Below are positions 7,203-14,992 of a DNA stretch of 36,667 bases, piece after piece. The stretch spans positions 1 to 36,667 of the forward strand of contig DDLX01000041.1 in the NCBI GenBank assembly GCA_002340355.1. Reading direction: 5' to 3'. The position numbers and the translations under genes were made by a program. Source of the DNA: Cytophagales bacterium UBA2561. Lineage in GTDB: Bacteria; Bacteroidota; Bacteroidia; Cytophagales; Thermoflexibacteraceae. Within the stretch, counting starts at the first letter, position 1; each line of letters opens with the position of its first letter. Under the pieces are notes generated by a model, which saw only the letters and a program-made list of their open reading frames with translations, ran no database searches and was not told the origin of the DNA.

Positions 7203-10005
7203 TATCCTCAAATTCACTCGAAATCAAAATATTGCTGATAAACACGCCAAGTATTTGACAGGCGCACTCATTGCTGTATTGGTGTTTTTACTCCTCAAGT
7301 TAGGTTCGTGGCTTTTTGACCGTACCAACACCACCGAGACGTGGCAATTCATGCCCGAAACGGCAGTTATGGCAGTTGAATTGCCTGAACTCCCTCGACT
7401 TTGGTACAAAACTGATAGCCTTGCCATTTGGAATAATTTACGAGAGATTCCTTATTTCGAAGGATTACACGGGCGATTTTCTTTGATTGATTCGCTCAAT
7501 TATGCAGGACATGATATTGAAGAATTTTTCAAGAAAAAATCGGTTTTTGCAAGCGTGCATCTAACTTCAAATCAAGAATTCGATTATATTTTTTATATCC
7601 CTTATAAAATTTCGGAAAGTGGACTTTTAAAAGAATTGATGAATGAAATCAAACGGCGATTTTCCGTAAAAATAGACCAACGAGAGTATCATGGGATTAC
7701 GATTTATGAAGTTTTTCAGCCTGATAGTGACGAACGATTTTCCTATATTTTACATCAAAATCATCTGATTGGAAGTTTTACTCCACTACTCATTGAAGAT
7801 GTAATCCGAACAGTAAGCGATGTGAGTGAGGAAAATTTTGTTTCGGGAAATATGGAGCTTTTTAAGTTAAAATCGGGGAAAAAACAAGATGGTAAAATAT
7901 ACTTGAATATGAGTCGATTACCACAAATATTAGGCACTTTTACCGAAAAAACAGTACAAGAAAAGCTCAAAAGTTTAACCCATCTTTCGAATGGTTTTTT
8001 AGCGGATTTTTCCCTATCTAGTCGGCGTATTTCGTTTTTGGGTAAGAGTGTGATCATGGATGACGATGACGATAATTCTAATTATTTATCCGTTTTCAAA
8101 GACCAAGACCCAAGTGAATTTGAAAGCTTAACCCAATTTATTCCCAGACGAACTGCCTTACTTTTTCGGTGGGGATTTGATAATGGAGAAAAATTGTATA
8201 ATTCCTTGAAAGCCTATCGTGAAAATAATGATCGTTTTCAGGCTAATTTTGATAAAGAAACTTTCCATGAATTCGGTGTCAATCCTACTGAAATTATGGA
8301 GAGTGCAGAGGGAGAAATTGCACTAACAGTCATGGAAAATTTTGATGAAATGGCGGCTGATCAATTGATCTTTATTCGGATTAATGATCCTCGAAAGGTA
8401 CAGGGACTGATGTGGCAACTGGCGCAAAATGCTGCGATGGATGATGCTATCTTTGAAAATTATGGCGACCTCCGAATTACTCGGATTGATGTTCCTGAAA
8501 TTCCACAAAAGATGTTCGGTAATTTATTTGGAGGATTTCAAAAAACATGGTTTAGTATTATTAATAATTATTTGATTTTATCAAATAGTGTACGAGGATT
8601 AAAAATGTTGTCTGATGATTTAGACAAAAAAGAAACATGGGCGCACCTACCAAAACAGACGCAAATGATGGAGTTATCAGACTCTAAATCAAATGTTTGT
8701 GTCAAAATTAATGTCCTTCGAGCTTGGAATACATTGACCGAGAGCTTAACACCTGAAAGGCGACAATTTTTTGAAGAATTCAAACGTCAAATCCTTCGTT
8801 TTGAGTTTTTTACGTATCAAATGACCGTAAAACGTCAATATTATGAAACGCATGCTTCCTTAGTTCATCGAATGCCCCAAAGTTTCAAGGGAGGAAATAG
8901 TAAGAACATGGTACGGGCGCATATGAATGTCCTGATTAATAAGCCAATAATTCCTCCTATTATTGTCCGAAATCATCATTCTAAAAATGACGAGGTAATT
9001 ATTCAAGATGAATACTTTAATGTGTATCAAATTGCTCATAATGGAGCAAAACGTTGGAAAACGACCGTAAATGGTAAAATTGTCAGCCCAATTTATCAGA
9101 TTGATTATTACAAAAATGGTAAGATTCAATATCTTTTTGCGACAACCAAAAGCCTCTATTTGATTGATCGACTGGGGCAGTTTGTGGGTGGTTATCCACT
9201 TACACCTATGACTCCGATTCCAATTGATCATTTATCCGTATTTGATTTAGATAATTTACGGAATTATAAATTTGCCTTGACCGACCAAGCTGGAAATATT
9301 CGAGTGTATTCCAAATTTCGAACTCCACAAGAAGCTTGGTTTCCGAAACCATTATCAGGAACTTTGGTCGAAGCACCCCGCCATATTCGGGTGGAAGGAA
9401 CAGATTATATTTTAACGGTGCGTGGGATTGGAATTGTAGATGCCTTAACGATTACGGCTAAAACTCATGAGGAATTCCCATTGGATTTTGGTGTGCCAAT
9501 CAGTAATCCTGCTTTCTTACAACTTGGTGATAATCCGCAAAATAGCTATTTTACTATTTTAACTGATGAAGGTGAATTAATTAAAATGGCGTTGTCAGGG
9601 CAAATTATGGGACGTAACAAATTGCCTCGGATTACTGAGACTACAGATTTTTCACTTTGTTTATCCCAACCTGTTGAGAATGATTATGTTATTGCACGTC
9701 ATGATGGTAAAACGGTGACTTTTTTAGAAAAAGATGGCTCAGAAATTTTTCGTAAAACATTCTCTACAAAAGCGGAAAAGCTCCCGCAATATTTTTCATT
9801 TGGAGCAAATACTAAAATCTTTACCGTAACAGACCAAACACTCCGTAAAACGTGGCTGTATTATTCAGATGGAGGAATGATCTATAATAAACCACTGGAT
9901 AGTGATATGGAAATCGGATTGCGTTATTCGGATATTGATGAAGTTTTTGAAGTATATAAAAATTACGGACGTAAAACGGAAATGTTGAAAATCATTAAGC
10001 AATAA
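7177..10005 (+). CDS. Membrane-anchored protein with C-terminal beta-propeller-like region (942 aa), unknown function
   Basis: No characterised family was recognised; the first half has the look of DUF3352-type exported proteins, but this is uncertain. One membrane segment lies at about residues 27-45 after a basic N-terminus, so the bulk should lie in the periplasm. Residues of about 60-590 form a long mixed domain that begins FMPETAVMAVELPELP. From about residue 600 to the end, recurring strand patterns such as VYQIAHNGAKRWKTTVNG and SLYLIDRLGQFVGGYP suggest a PQQ- or WD-like beta-propeller. I start the gene at the ATG at 7177 (MPKKFYEE) because it is the start kept in both copies of the 97-bp repeat; an ATG 35 codons upstream lies inside the DUF4279 gene. 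A strong hairpin lies between it and the convergent ligase gene. Confidence 0.85.
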   Translation: MPKKFYEENILKFTRNQNIADKHAKYLTGALIAVLVFLLLKLGSWLFDRTNTTETWQFMPETAVMAVELPELPRLWYKTDSLAIWNNLREIPYFEGLHGRFSLIDSLNYAGHDIEEFFKKKSVFASVHLTSNQEFDYIFYIPYKISESGLLKELMNEIKRRFSVKIDQREYHGITIYEVFQPDSDERFSYILHQNHLIGSFTPLLIEDVIRTVSDVSEENFVSGNMELFKLKSGKKQDGKIYLNMSRLPQILGTFTEKTVQEKLKSLTHLSNGFLADFSLSSRRISFLGKSVIMDDDDDNSNYLSVFKDQDPSEFESLTQFIPRRTALLFRWGFDNGEKLYNSLKAYRENNDRFQANFDKETFHEFGVNPTEIMESAEGEIALTVMENFDEMAADQLIFIRINDPRKVQGLMWQLAQNAAMDDAIFENYGDLRITRIDVPEIPQKMFGNLFGGFQKTWFSIINNYLILSNSVRGLKMLSDDLDKKETWAHLPKQTQMMELSDSKSNVCVKINVLRAWNTLTESLTPERRQFFEEFKRQILRFEFFTYQMTVKRQYYETHASLVHRMPQSFKGGNSKNMVRAHMNVLINKPIIPPIIVRNHHSKNDEVIIQDEYFNVYQIAHNGAKRWKTTVNGKIVSPIYQIDYYKNGKIQYLFATTKSLYLIDRLGQFVGGYPLTPMTPIPIDHLSVFDLDNLRNYKFALTDQAGNIRVYSKFRTPQEAWFPKPLSGTLVEAPRHIRVEGTDYILTVRGIGIVDALTITAKTHEEFPLDFGVPISNPAFLQLGDNPQNSYFTILTDEGELIKMALSGQIMGRNKLPRITETTDFSLCLSQPVENDYVIARHDGKTVTFLEKDGSEIFRKTFSTKAEKLPQYFSFGANTKIFTVTDQTLRKTWLYYSDGGMIYNKPLDSDMEIGLRYSDIDEVFEVYKNYGRKTEMLKIIKQ

Positions 10006-10165
10006 TTATTTAATTAAAACTAAAAATATTTGAATATTAATCTCTTGTAATAGATGTTCTATTGATATAGTTTTAATTTAAAGACCAATATGAATCCTTA
10101 CAATAGTTCGTAAGTTTTTTGTTAATATAATTTTCTAAAATTACAATCTATTGGTATTTAATGAC

Positions 10166-10203
10166 TTTCATAGTGTAGAGTTTGCAATCCCTACACTATG
10201 AAA
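10166..10203. terminator. Bidirectional hairpin terminator between convergent genes
   Basis: Perfect 13-bp inverted repeat (TTTCATAGTGTAG / CTACACTATGAAA) with a 12-base loop. It sits in the 268-bp gap between the plus-strand propeller gene and the minus-strand GCS2-CBS gene. A-rich sequence on one side and T-rich on the other fit termination in both directions. The rest of the gap is AT-rich with nothing else recognised. Confidence 0.8.
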
Positions 10204-10273
10204 ACAAAGATTAATTTTTTTGAAAATCAATAACGATTGAATACTTATAAATCAAGTCAATTTTAAGATAAGT

Positions 10274-12265
10274 CTAATAATCTGTTGAATTTATTTCATC
10301 AGAGATAAGCATATCTTGAGCTTGTTCTTTGGCGATTTGTTCTTTTCGGCGTTGTCTTGCCCAATGTTTCATTAAACTACTACTGACATTCAAGAAGTTT
10401 GATTCGGTTAAGATGCCAACTAAACGGCGATTATGTACTACAGGTAAACACCCGATCATATTGGCTTCCATTACTTCCATTGCCTGTTCTACGGTGTCGT
10501 GTGGTGCAACCGTTTGCAAATTTTTAACCATGATATGCTCAATATCCAAATCGTGTTTTTGACGGTTTCGGTATTTGGTTAAGAAATAGTGCAATAAAGT
10601 ACGTATTGTAATCAGCCCAATTAATTCTCCTTCTTGATTTTCTACAGGGATATAATTTACTTTTTTCCAATCCATTATATCAGCACTGAATTCGGCGATA
10701 TCATCCTTAGTAACAGTAAAGATATCTCGTGTCATAAATTCTTCTACTAATAATGCCGAAGGCTCAAAATGTTCTATATCGTTTAGGCTAGCAACCTTCC
10801 ACTGATGAACAGGTAAGTTACTTCGTTGATTTTTGACAATGGACGAAGTTAAAGCCAAGGTGACTTCCTCTAGGGAAGAAGTTTTCGTAAGTTTAGAATA
10901 TGAATTCAAAATCCAGCGCGAACCTGTATAACCTGTTTCGTTTCGTTCTTCAATGATTCCCAAATATTTATCAATATCTTCAGGATTAATTTGAGCATTT
11001 TGTAGTCCTTGTCGGGCAAGTGGTAGAAGTTCCTTTTTGATTAATTCTGTGTCATGGATTTTTCTTTCATTACGCCAGATAAATCGTGTTCCTAAACCAT
11101 GTTGAGCGGCTTGTAAGAAATTAGATTTTGCATCTAAGAAATCCATTTCTTCAGTAATGTTTTTATATTCATCATCACAACCATTCATCAAACCCACCCA
11201 AAACGCCATATTAGCAATTTCATCAACAATTGAAGGACCTGCGGGGAAAATTCGATTTTCGATACGTAAATGAGGCTTGCCACTTGGACTAATTCCGTAA
11301 CAAGGTCTATTCCAACGATATACGGTTGAATTATGGATATTCAAGGCTCTTAACTTTGGTGTGATTCCATTTTCGATACACTCAAAAACATCTTCATCTA
11401 CATCCGTAGTGAACATCACTCGAAAACGAGCAATATCTTCTTGATATAATTTTAGGATTGAATCTTTAAGCCATTGACTACCAAACATTACACGAGGCGC
11501 ACGTTCCCGTAAGTGATCACCTGTAAATCGAGTATCAATCGACTGACGGAATAACGCAATTCGGGTTTCACTCCAAAGACGTTTTCCGAATAACATGGGT
11601 GAATTAGTACTTACTGCCATGACAGGAGCCGCAACAGCTTGAGCAATGTTGTATCTTCGGACAAAATCATCAGGACGGATTTGTAAATGCACTTGAAAGC
11701 TCGTATTACAAGCTTCGATTAATGCAGATTCCATCATGACATTTAATTCGTCATGTCCCTCTAAACGAAGCTCATACGACCCTCCACGCATATTATTCAC
11801 TGCTTCAATTAGGGAATAATAGCGTTCTAAGGGGGTTAAGTTTTTCAGATTCAGGTCAAATCGGCGTATAGTTGGTAGAATCCCCGTCATGACACTATAA
11901 ACCCCCATTTCATCTCCTATACGGCGCATATCTGCCAATAGTCCCGATAAATTATTTTCCATATCTGAAAAACAATTTCCCGTAAATGGTAAGGGATCAA
12001 GGTTTGCTTCAATATTAAATTTTGCCAGTTCGGTTGTAAAGGCAGGATGATTCATTTTCTCCAAAACTTCCAAATTGGAGCTTGAAGGCTTGCCGTGGTC
12101 ATCCACCAAACATAGTTCTTGCTCTGCTCCAATACAGATTTGTTCTGTTTCGAACCAGTCCTCTTCGAGCATACGGCTTAGTGCCTGTACATCACGAAGC
12201 AAATATTTAGTAAATAGATTAATATCGTCTTGTCGTTCGGCGAGTCGCACTCGTAAATCGCCCAT
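10274..12265 (-). CDS. GCS2-family glutamate-cysteine-ligase-like enzyme fused to a CBS pair
   Basis: Residues of about 1-490 resemble the GCS2 family of carboxylate-amine ligases, which join glutamate to an amine such as cysteine. The glutamate-binding start motif GAEQELCLVD and the conserved LRIENRIFPAGPS region are present. The C-terminal part holds two CBS domains, about residues 510-565 (FMTRDIFTV ... ELIGLITI) and 577-626 (HIMVKNLQTV ... LVGILTE), followed by a charged tail. CBS pairs usually bind adenosyl nucleotides, so allosteric control by energy charge is a reasonable inference. The real substrate is not shown by sequence; no glutathione synthetase gene lies in the window. It is the last of a same-strand group after the CoA-binding and DUF6702 genes, 98 bp from the latter. 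The ATG at 12265 is the only sensible start. Confidence 0.88.
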   Translation of the reverse strand: MGDLRVRLAERQDDINLFTKYLLRDVQALSRMLEEDWFETEQICIGAEQELCLVDDHGKPSSSNLEVLEKMNHPAFTTELAKFNIEANLDPLPFTGNCFSDMENNLSGLLADMRRIGDEMGVYSVMTGILPTIRRFDLNLKNLTPLERYYSLIEAVNNMRGGSYELRLEGHDELNVMMESALIEACNTSFQVHLQIRPDDFVRRYNIAQAVAAPVMAVSTNSPMLFGKRLWSETRIALFRQSIDTRFTGDHLRERAPRVMFGSQWLKDSILKLYQEDIARFRVMFTTDVDEDVFECIENGITPKLRALNIHNSTVYRWNRPCYGISPSGKPHLRIENRIFPAGPSIVDEIANMAFWVGLMNGCDDEYKNITEEMDFLDAKSNFLQAAQHGLGTRFIWRNERKIHDTELIKKELLPLARQGLQNAQINPEDIDKYLGIIEERNETGYTGSRWILNSYSKLTKTSSLEEVTLALTSSIVKNQRSNLPVHQWKVASLNDIEHFEPSALLVEEFMTRDIFTVTKDDIAEFSADIMDWKKVNYIPVENQEGELIGLITIRTLLHYFLTKYRNRQKHDLDIEHIMVKNLQTVAPHDTVEQAMEVMEANMIGCLPVVHNRRLVGILTESNFLNVSSSLMKHWARQRRKEQIAKEQAQDMLISDEINSTDY

Positions 12266-12363
12266 AATTTTATTTGGTTTGTTATGAGATATGGTCTAAA
12301 ATACCAATTTTTCAAAAGAATTTGAAGAAATTAAGACAAGACAAGTGCCATTTTTTTATGAAG

Positions 12364-12879
12364 CTAAAATTCCAGTTTTACGATGGGTTGATTAGGAATC
12401 GTAATACAACCTTTTTTCTCTTTTTCATTATCTCTACGAATCGTAAAATTTGTGATGTTTTTTTGGTCAGCAAAAAACTGGTGCATTACTGAATGAGTTA
12501 CCTGTGCTGTATTTAACTTCTTGATTTTCAAAACTTCCATATAAACTAATAAAGTCTCTCTTTCGTATTCTCGTCCGAGGTAATTAATTTTAACTTCCTT
12601 CTGATTAATTTTTAATTTGAAGTTTTTTTGTAAATAATCTGAAATAAATTTTTCTGCATCAGGAGTTTCATAGTCTTCTCCTAATTTGACGTTAGCATTG
12701 TATTTGTCTTGAAAAAGGCGTTCTAAATCATCCCAAAAAATACGGTGAGTAATTTCCAAGGAATGATTTTTTTCATTAAAATGAATTTCTGTGAGGCACA
12801 AATGAATTGGGTGAAACAAGACAGAAAAAGAACTGAAAAACAGAATAATAAGGCTTAACAAGCAAAATCTATACAGCAT
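12364..12879 (-). CDS. DUF6702 family exported protein (171 aa)
   Basis: The segment HPIHLCLTEIHFNEKNHSL followed by EITHRIFWDDLE is the hallmark of DUF6702, a Bacteroidota family of small exported proteins of unknown function. A hydrophobic signal sequence (LYRFCLLSLIILFFSSFSV) stands directly before it. The longest frame begins with a TTG at 12936 inside the upstream gene; I use the ATG at 12879, which puts the signal peptide at the N-terminus. The protein is expected in the periplasm or outer envelope. It follows the CoA-binding gene closely on the same strand and is probably cotranscribed with it. Confidence 0.85.
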   Translation of the reverse strand: MLYRFCLLSLIILFFSSFSVLFHPIHLCLTEIHFNEKNHSLEITHRIFWDDLERLFQDKYNANVKLGEDYETPDAEKFISDYLQKNFKLKINQKEVKINYLGREYERETLLVYMEVLKIKKLNTAQVTHSVMHQFFADQKNITNFTIRRDNEKEKKGCITIPNQPIVKLEF

Positions 12880-12922
12880 TTTTTGAACGTTTTTTCGATT
12901 GTTAAATTTAGAAATAATGAGA

Positions 12923-13288
12923 TTAATAAACTCCAATAGAAAGCATTACTAAAGTACAGGCAAATTCCACTTCAATATTTTGATTTTGAGCTAATTTAGC
13001 CAATTCTGGGTTTTCGGTACCAGGATTAAAAATCAGTCTTTTTGGACAGGTTTCTAAAATATAATCGTACCATTCAAATTGATGTTGGGGAGAAATATAT
13101 AAAGTAATGGTATTAATATCCGTTAATTTGGGGGGCTTAGTTTGAATTGGAATTCCTGCCACTTCACCTTCTCGAATACCGACATTAATTACTTCATGCC
13201 CTGCACTACTTAGGCGATGAATTGCTGTATAAGCTGTTCGGTAAGAAGTAGTAGTCGCCCCTAAAACAATTGTCTTTTTAGAATTCAT
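12923..13288 (-). CDS. CoA-binding domain protein, YccU-like (121 aa)
   Basis: A single Rossmann-like CoA_binding_2 domain covers the whole protein. Visible marks are the N-terminal nucleotide-binding start (KKTIVLGATTTSYRTAY), the central DINTITLYISPQHQ, and the C-terminal RLIFNPGTENPEL and EFACTLVMLSIGVY. Members of this family are small cytoplasmic proteins whose ligand and role are poorly known. The frame is open upstream to 13375, but the ATG at 13288 begins at the conserved N-terminus, and the upstream part would run through the terminator hairpin at 13337-13394. The DUF6702 gene follows on the same strand. Confidence 0.9.
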   Translation of the reverse strand: MNSKKTIVLGATTTSYRTAYTAIHRLSSAGHEVINVGIREGEVAGIPIQTKPPKLTDINTITLYISPQHQFEWYDYILETCPKRLIFNPGTENPELAKLAQNQNIEVEFACTLVMLSIGVY

Positions 13289-13336
13289 TATCAATAATTG
13301 AAATAAAATATGAATACTTAAATTAGTAATAAAATT

Positions 13337-13394
13337 ACAAAAAACCTTTGATAATGGCTCTTTTTGAAAAAACACTTTATCAAAGGTTTTTTGT
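13337..13394 (-). terminator. Strong rho-independent terminator after gltD
   Basis: Perfect 18-bp inverted repeat (core AAAAAACCTTTGATAA / TTATCAAAGGTTTTTT) about 30 bases past the gltD stop. The A-run and T-run at the two ends fit intrinsic termination on either strand. It separates the gltBD operon from the CoA-binding gene and argues against an upstream start for the latter. Confidence 0.85.
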
Positions 13395-13423
13395 TTAAAA
13401 TAATCTCTGTGTGGTTTATTTTA

Positions 13424-14911
13424 TTAATTGGGCAAATTTGATTGTCCCATCAAATAACGGTCACAAGCTTGTGCTGCACCTCGTCCTTCGTTAATAGCCC
13501 AAACGACTAAACTTTGTCCTCTTCGCATATCGCCCGCCGCAAAAATACCATCATGACTTGTTCGGAAATCGCCATGCTCCGCTCGAACATTTGACGATTC
13601 GTCTCGTTCTACACCTAATTGTTCTAGCAAACTATTTTCAGGACCCAGATAACCCATTGATAAAAACACTAAATCAGCAGGAATAACCTGTTCTGTTCCT
13701 TCGATTTCAATAGGTGATAAACGTCCATTACTATCCTTTTTCCATTCGACTCTAACCGTTCGTAGTCCTGTAACTCTGTCATTTTTCCCAATAAATTCTT
13801 TGCTCATCATGCAATAATCACGAGGATCAGCTCCGAAACGAGCTTTTGCTTCTTCTTGTCCGTAATCTAAGAAATAGACACGAGGCCATTCGGGCCAAGG
13901 ATTATTTTTGGCTCGTTTTTCAGGAGGTTGAGGCATAATTTCGAGTTGGGTAACCGTTCGACAACCGTGTCGCATAGAAGTTGCTACACAATCCGTTCCT
14001 GTATCACCACCACCAATAACAACTACGTGTTTGTCTTTTGCTGAAATGTAATTTCCATCATTCAACTCACTATCTAACAAACTTTTAGTATTGGCATGTA
14101 AGAACTCCATCGCATAATGAATTCCGTGTAATTCCCGTCCTTGAATGGGTAAGTCACGGGGACGAGTCGAGCCACCACACAATACAATAGCATCAAATTC
14201 TTCCTTGAGTTTGTCAACAGCGTAATCCGTACCGACTTCGGTATTGGTTACAAAACTAACTCCTTCGGCAGCCATCAAATCTACACGGCGTTGAACGACA
14301 TCAGTTTTATCTAATTTCATGTTTGGAATACCATACATTAAAAGTCCTCCGATGCGGTCAGATCTTTCGAAAACTGTTACGTTATGCCCAACTTTGTTGA
14401 GTTGGTCGGCACATGCCAAACCTGCGGGACCAGAACCTACTACGGCAACTTTCTTGTTTGTTCGAGATTTGGGAGGGGCTGGAACAATCCAACCTTCTTT
14501 AAAACCTCTTTCAACAATTGAATATTCAATATTTTTTATCGTAACAGGCGGATTATTAATACCTAACACACATGAACCTTCACACGGAGCAGGACAAACT
14601 CGCCCTGTGAATTCAGGAAAATTATTGGTTTTCAAAAGTCGCTGGAGGGCTTCCTTCCATTGTCCTCGATAAATCAAATCATTCCATTCAGGAATCAAAT
14701 TATTAATCGGACACCCCGAAGCAGCTCCTGATATTTCGGTTCCTGTATGACAAAACGGAATCCCGCAATCCATACAGCGTGCGCCTTGTGTACGAAGCTT
14801 TTTCTCTGGAAAATGGTCATGAAATTCGTTCCAATCTTTAATCCGCTCTTCGGGGCTTCGGTCGCTTGGAATTTCTCTTTTATATTCTAAAAATCCTGTG
14901 GTTTTTCCCAT
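13424..14911 (-). CDS. gltD: Glutamate synthase (NADPH) small/beta subunit
   Basis: Passes electrons from NADPH through FAD and iron-sulfur clusters to GltB for glutamate synthesis from glutamine and 2-oxoglutarate. The 495-residue protein has the cysteine set for two 4Fe-4S clusters: Cys46, Cys49, Cys54 and Cys67 (CMDCGIPFC ... GCP), then Cys106, Cys110 and Cys114 (CPAPCEGSC). The FAD motif VAVVGSGPAG is at about residues 155-164 and the NADPH motif VVVIGGGDTG at 296-305. Length and start (MGKTTGFLEY) match the family. It lies 81 bp after gltB on the same strand, with a palindromic element in the gap, and ends before a strong terminator. Confidence 0.97.
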   Translation of the reverse strand: MGKTTGFLEYKREIPSDRSPEERIKDWNEFHDHFPEKKLRTQGARCMDCGIPFCHTGTEISGAASGCPINNLIPEWNDLIYRGQWKEALQRLLKTNNFPEFTGRVCPAPCEGSCVLGINNPPVTIKNIEYSIVERGFKEGWIVPAPPKSRTNKKVAVVGSGPAGLACADQLNKVGHNVTVFERSDRIGGLLMYGIPNMKLDKTDVVQRRVDLMAAEGVSFVTNTEVGTDYAVDKLKEEFDAIVLCGGSTRPRDLPIQGRELHGIHYAMEFLHANTKSLLDSELNDGNYISAKDKHVVVIGGGDTGTDCVATSMRHGCRTVTQLEIMPQPPEKRAKNNPWPEWPRVYFLDYGQEEAKARFGADPRDYCMMSKEFIGKNDRVTGLRTVRVEWKKDSNGRLSPIEIEGTEQVIPADLVFLSMGYLGPENSLLEQLGVERDESSNVRAEHGDFRTSHDGIFAAGDMRRGQSLVVWAINEGRGAAQACDRYLMGQSNLPN

Positions 14912-14956
14912 TGTTTCGTTTAGTATTGAAATTTTAGTAATGAATCTTGAGGAGTA

Positions 14957-14987
14957 AACCTATGAGGTTTTGAAGACCTTATAGGTT
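14957..14987. repeat. Palindromic element between gltB and gltD
   Basis: Imperfect inverted repeat of two 12-base arms (AACCTATGAGGT and ACCTTATAGGTT, one G/A difference) around a 7-base loop. It begins only a few bases after the gltB stop in the 81-bp intercistronic gap. It might cut or stabilise the gltBD message, or be a dispersed palindromic repeat such as occurs between genes in many Bacteroidota; no second copy was seen in this window. Confidence 0.65.
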
Positions 14988-14992
14988 AGTGC

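Noticed and set aside
10020..10070. Short AT-rich palindromes after the propeller gene (AATAGA / TCTATT and others)
   Set aside because: Stems of six A-T rich pairs are expected by chance in such DNA; the 13-bp hairpin at 10166-10203 explains termination.
13289..13375. N-terminal extension of the CoA-binding protein
   Set aside because: The extension overlaps the gltD terminator and lies outside the conserved domain.
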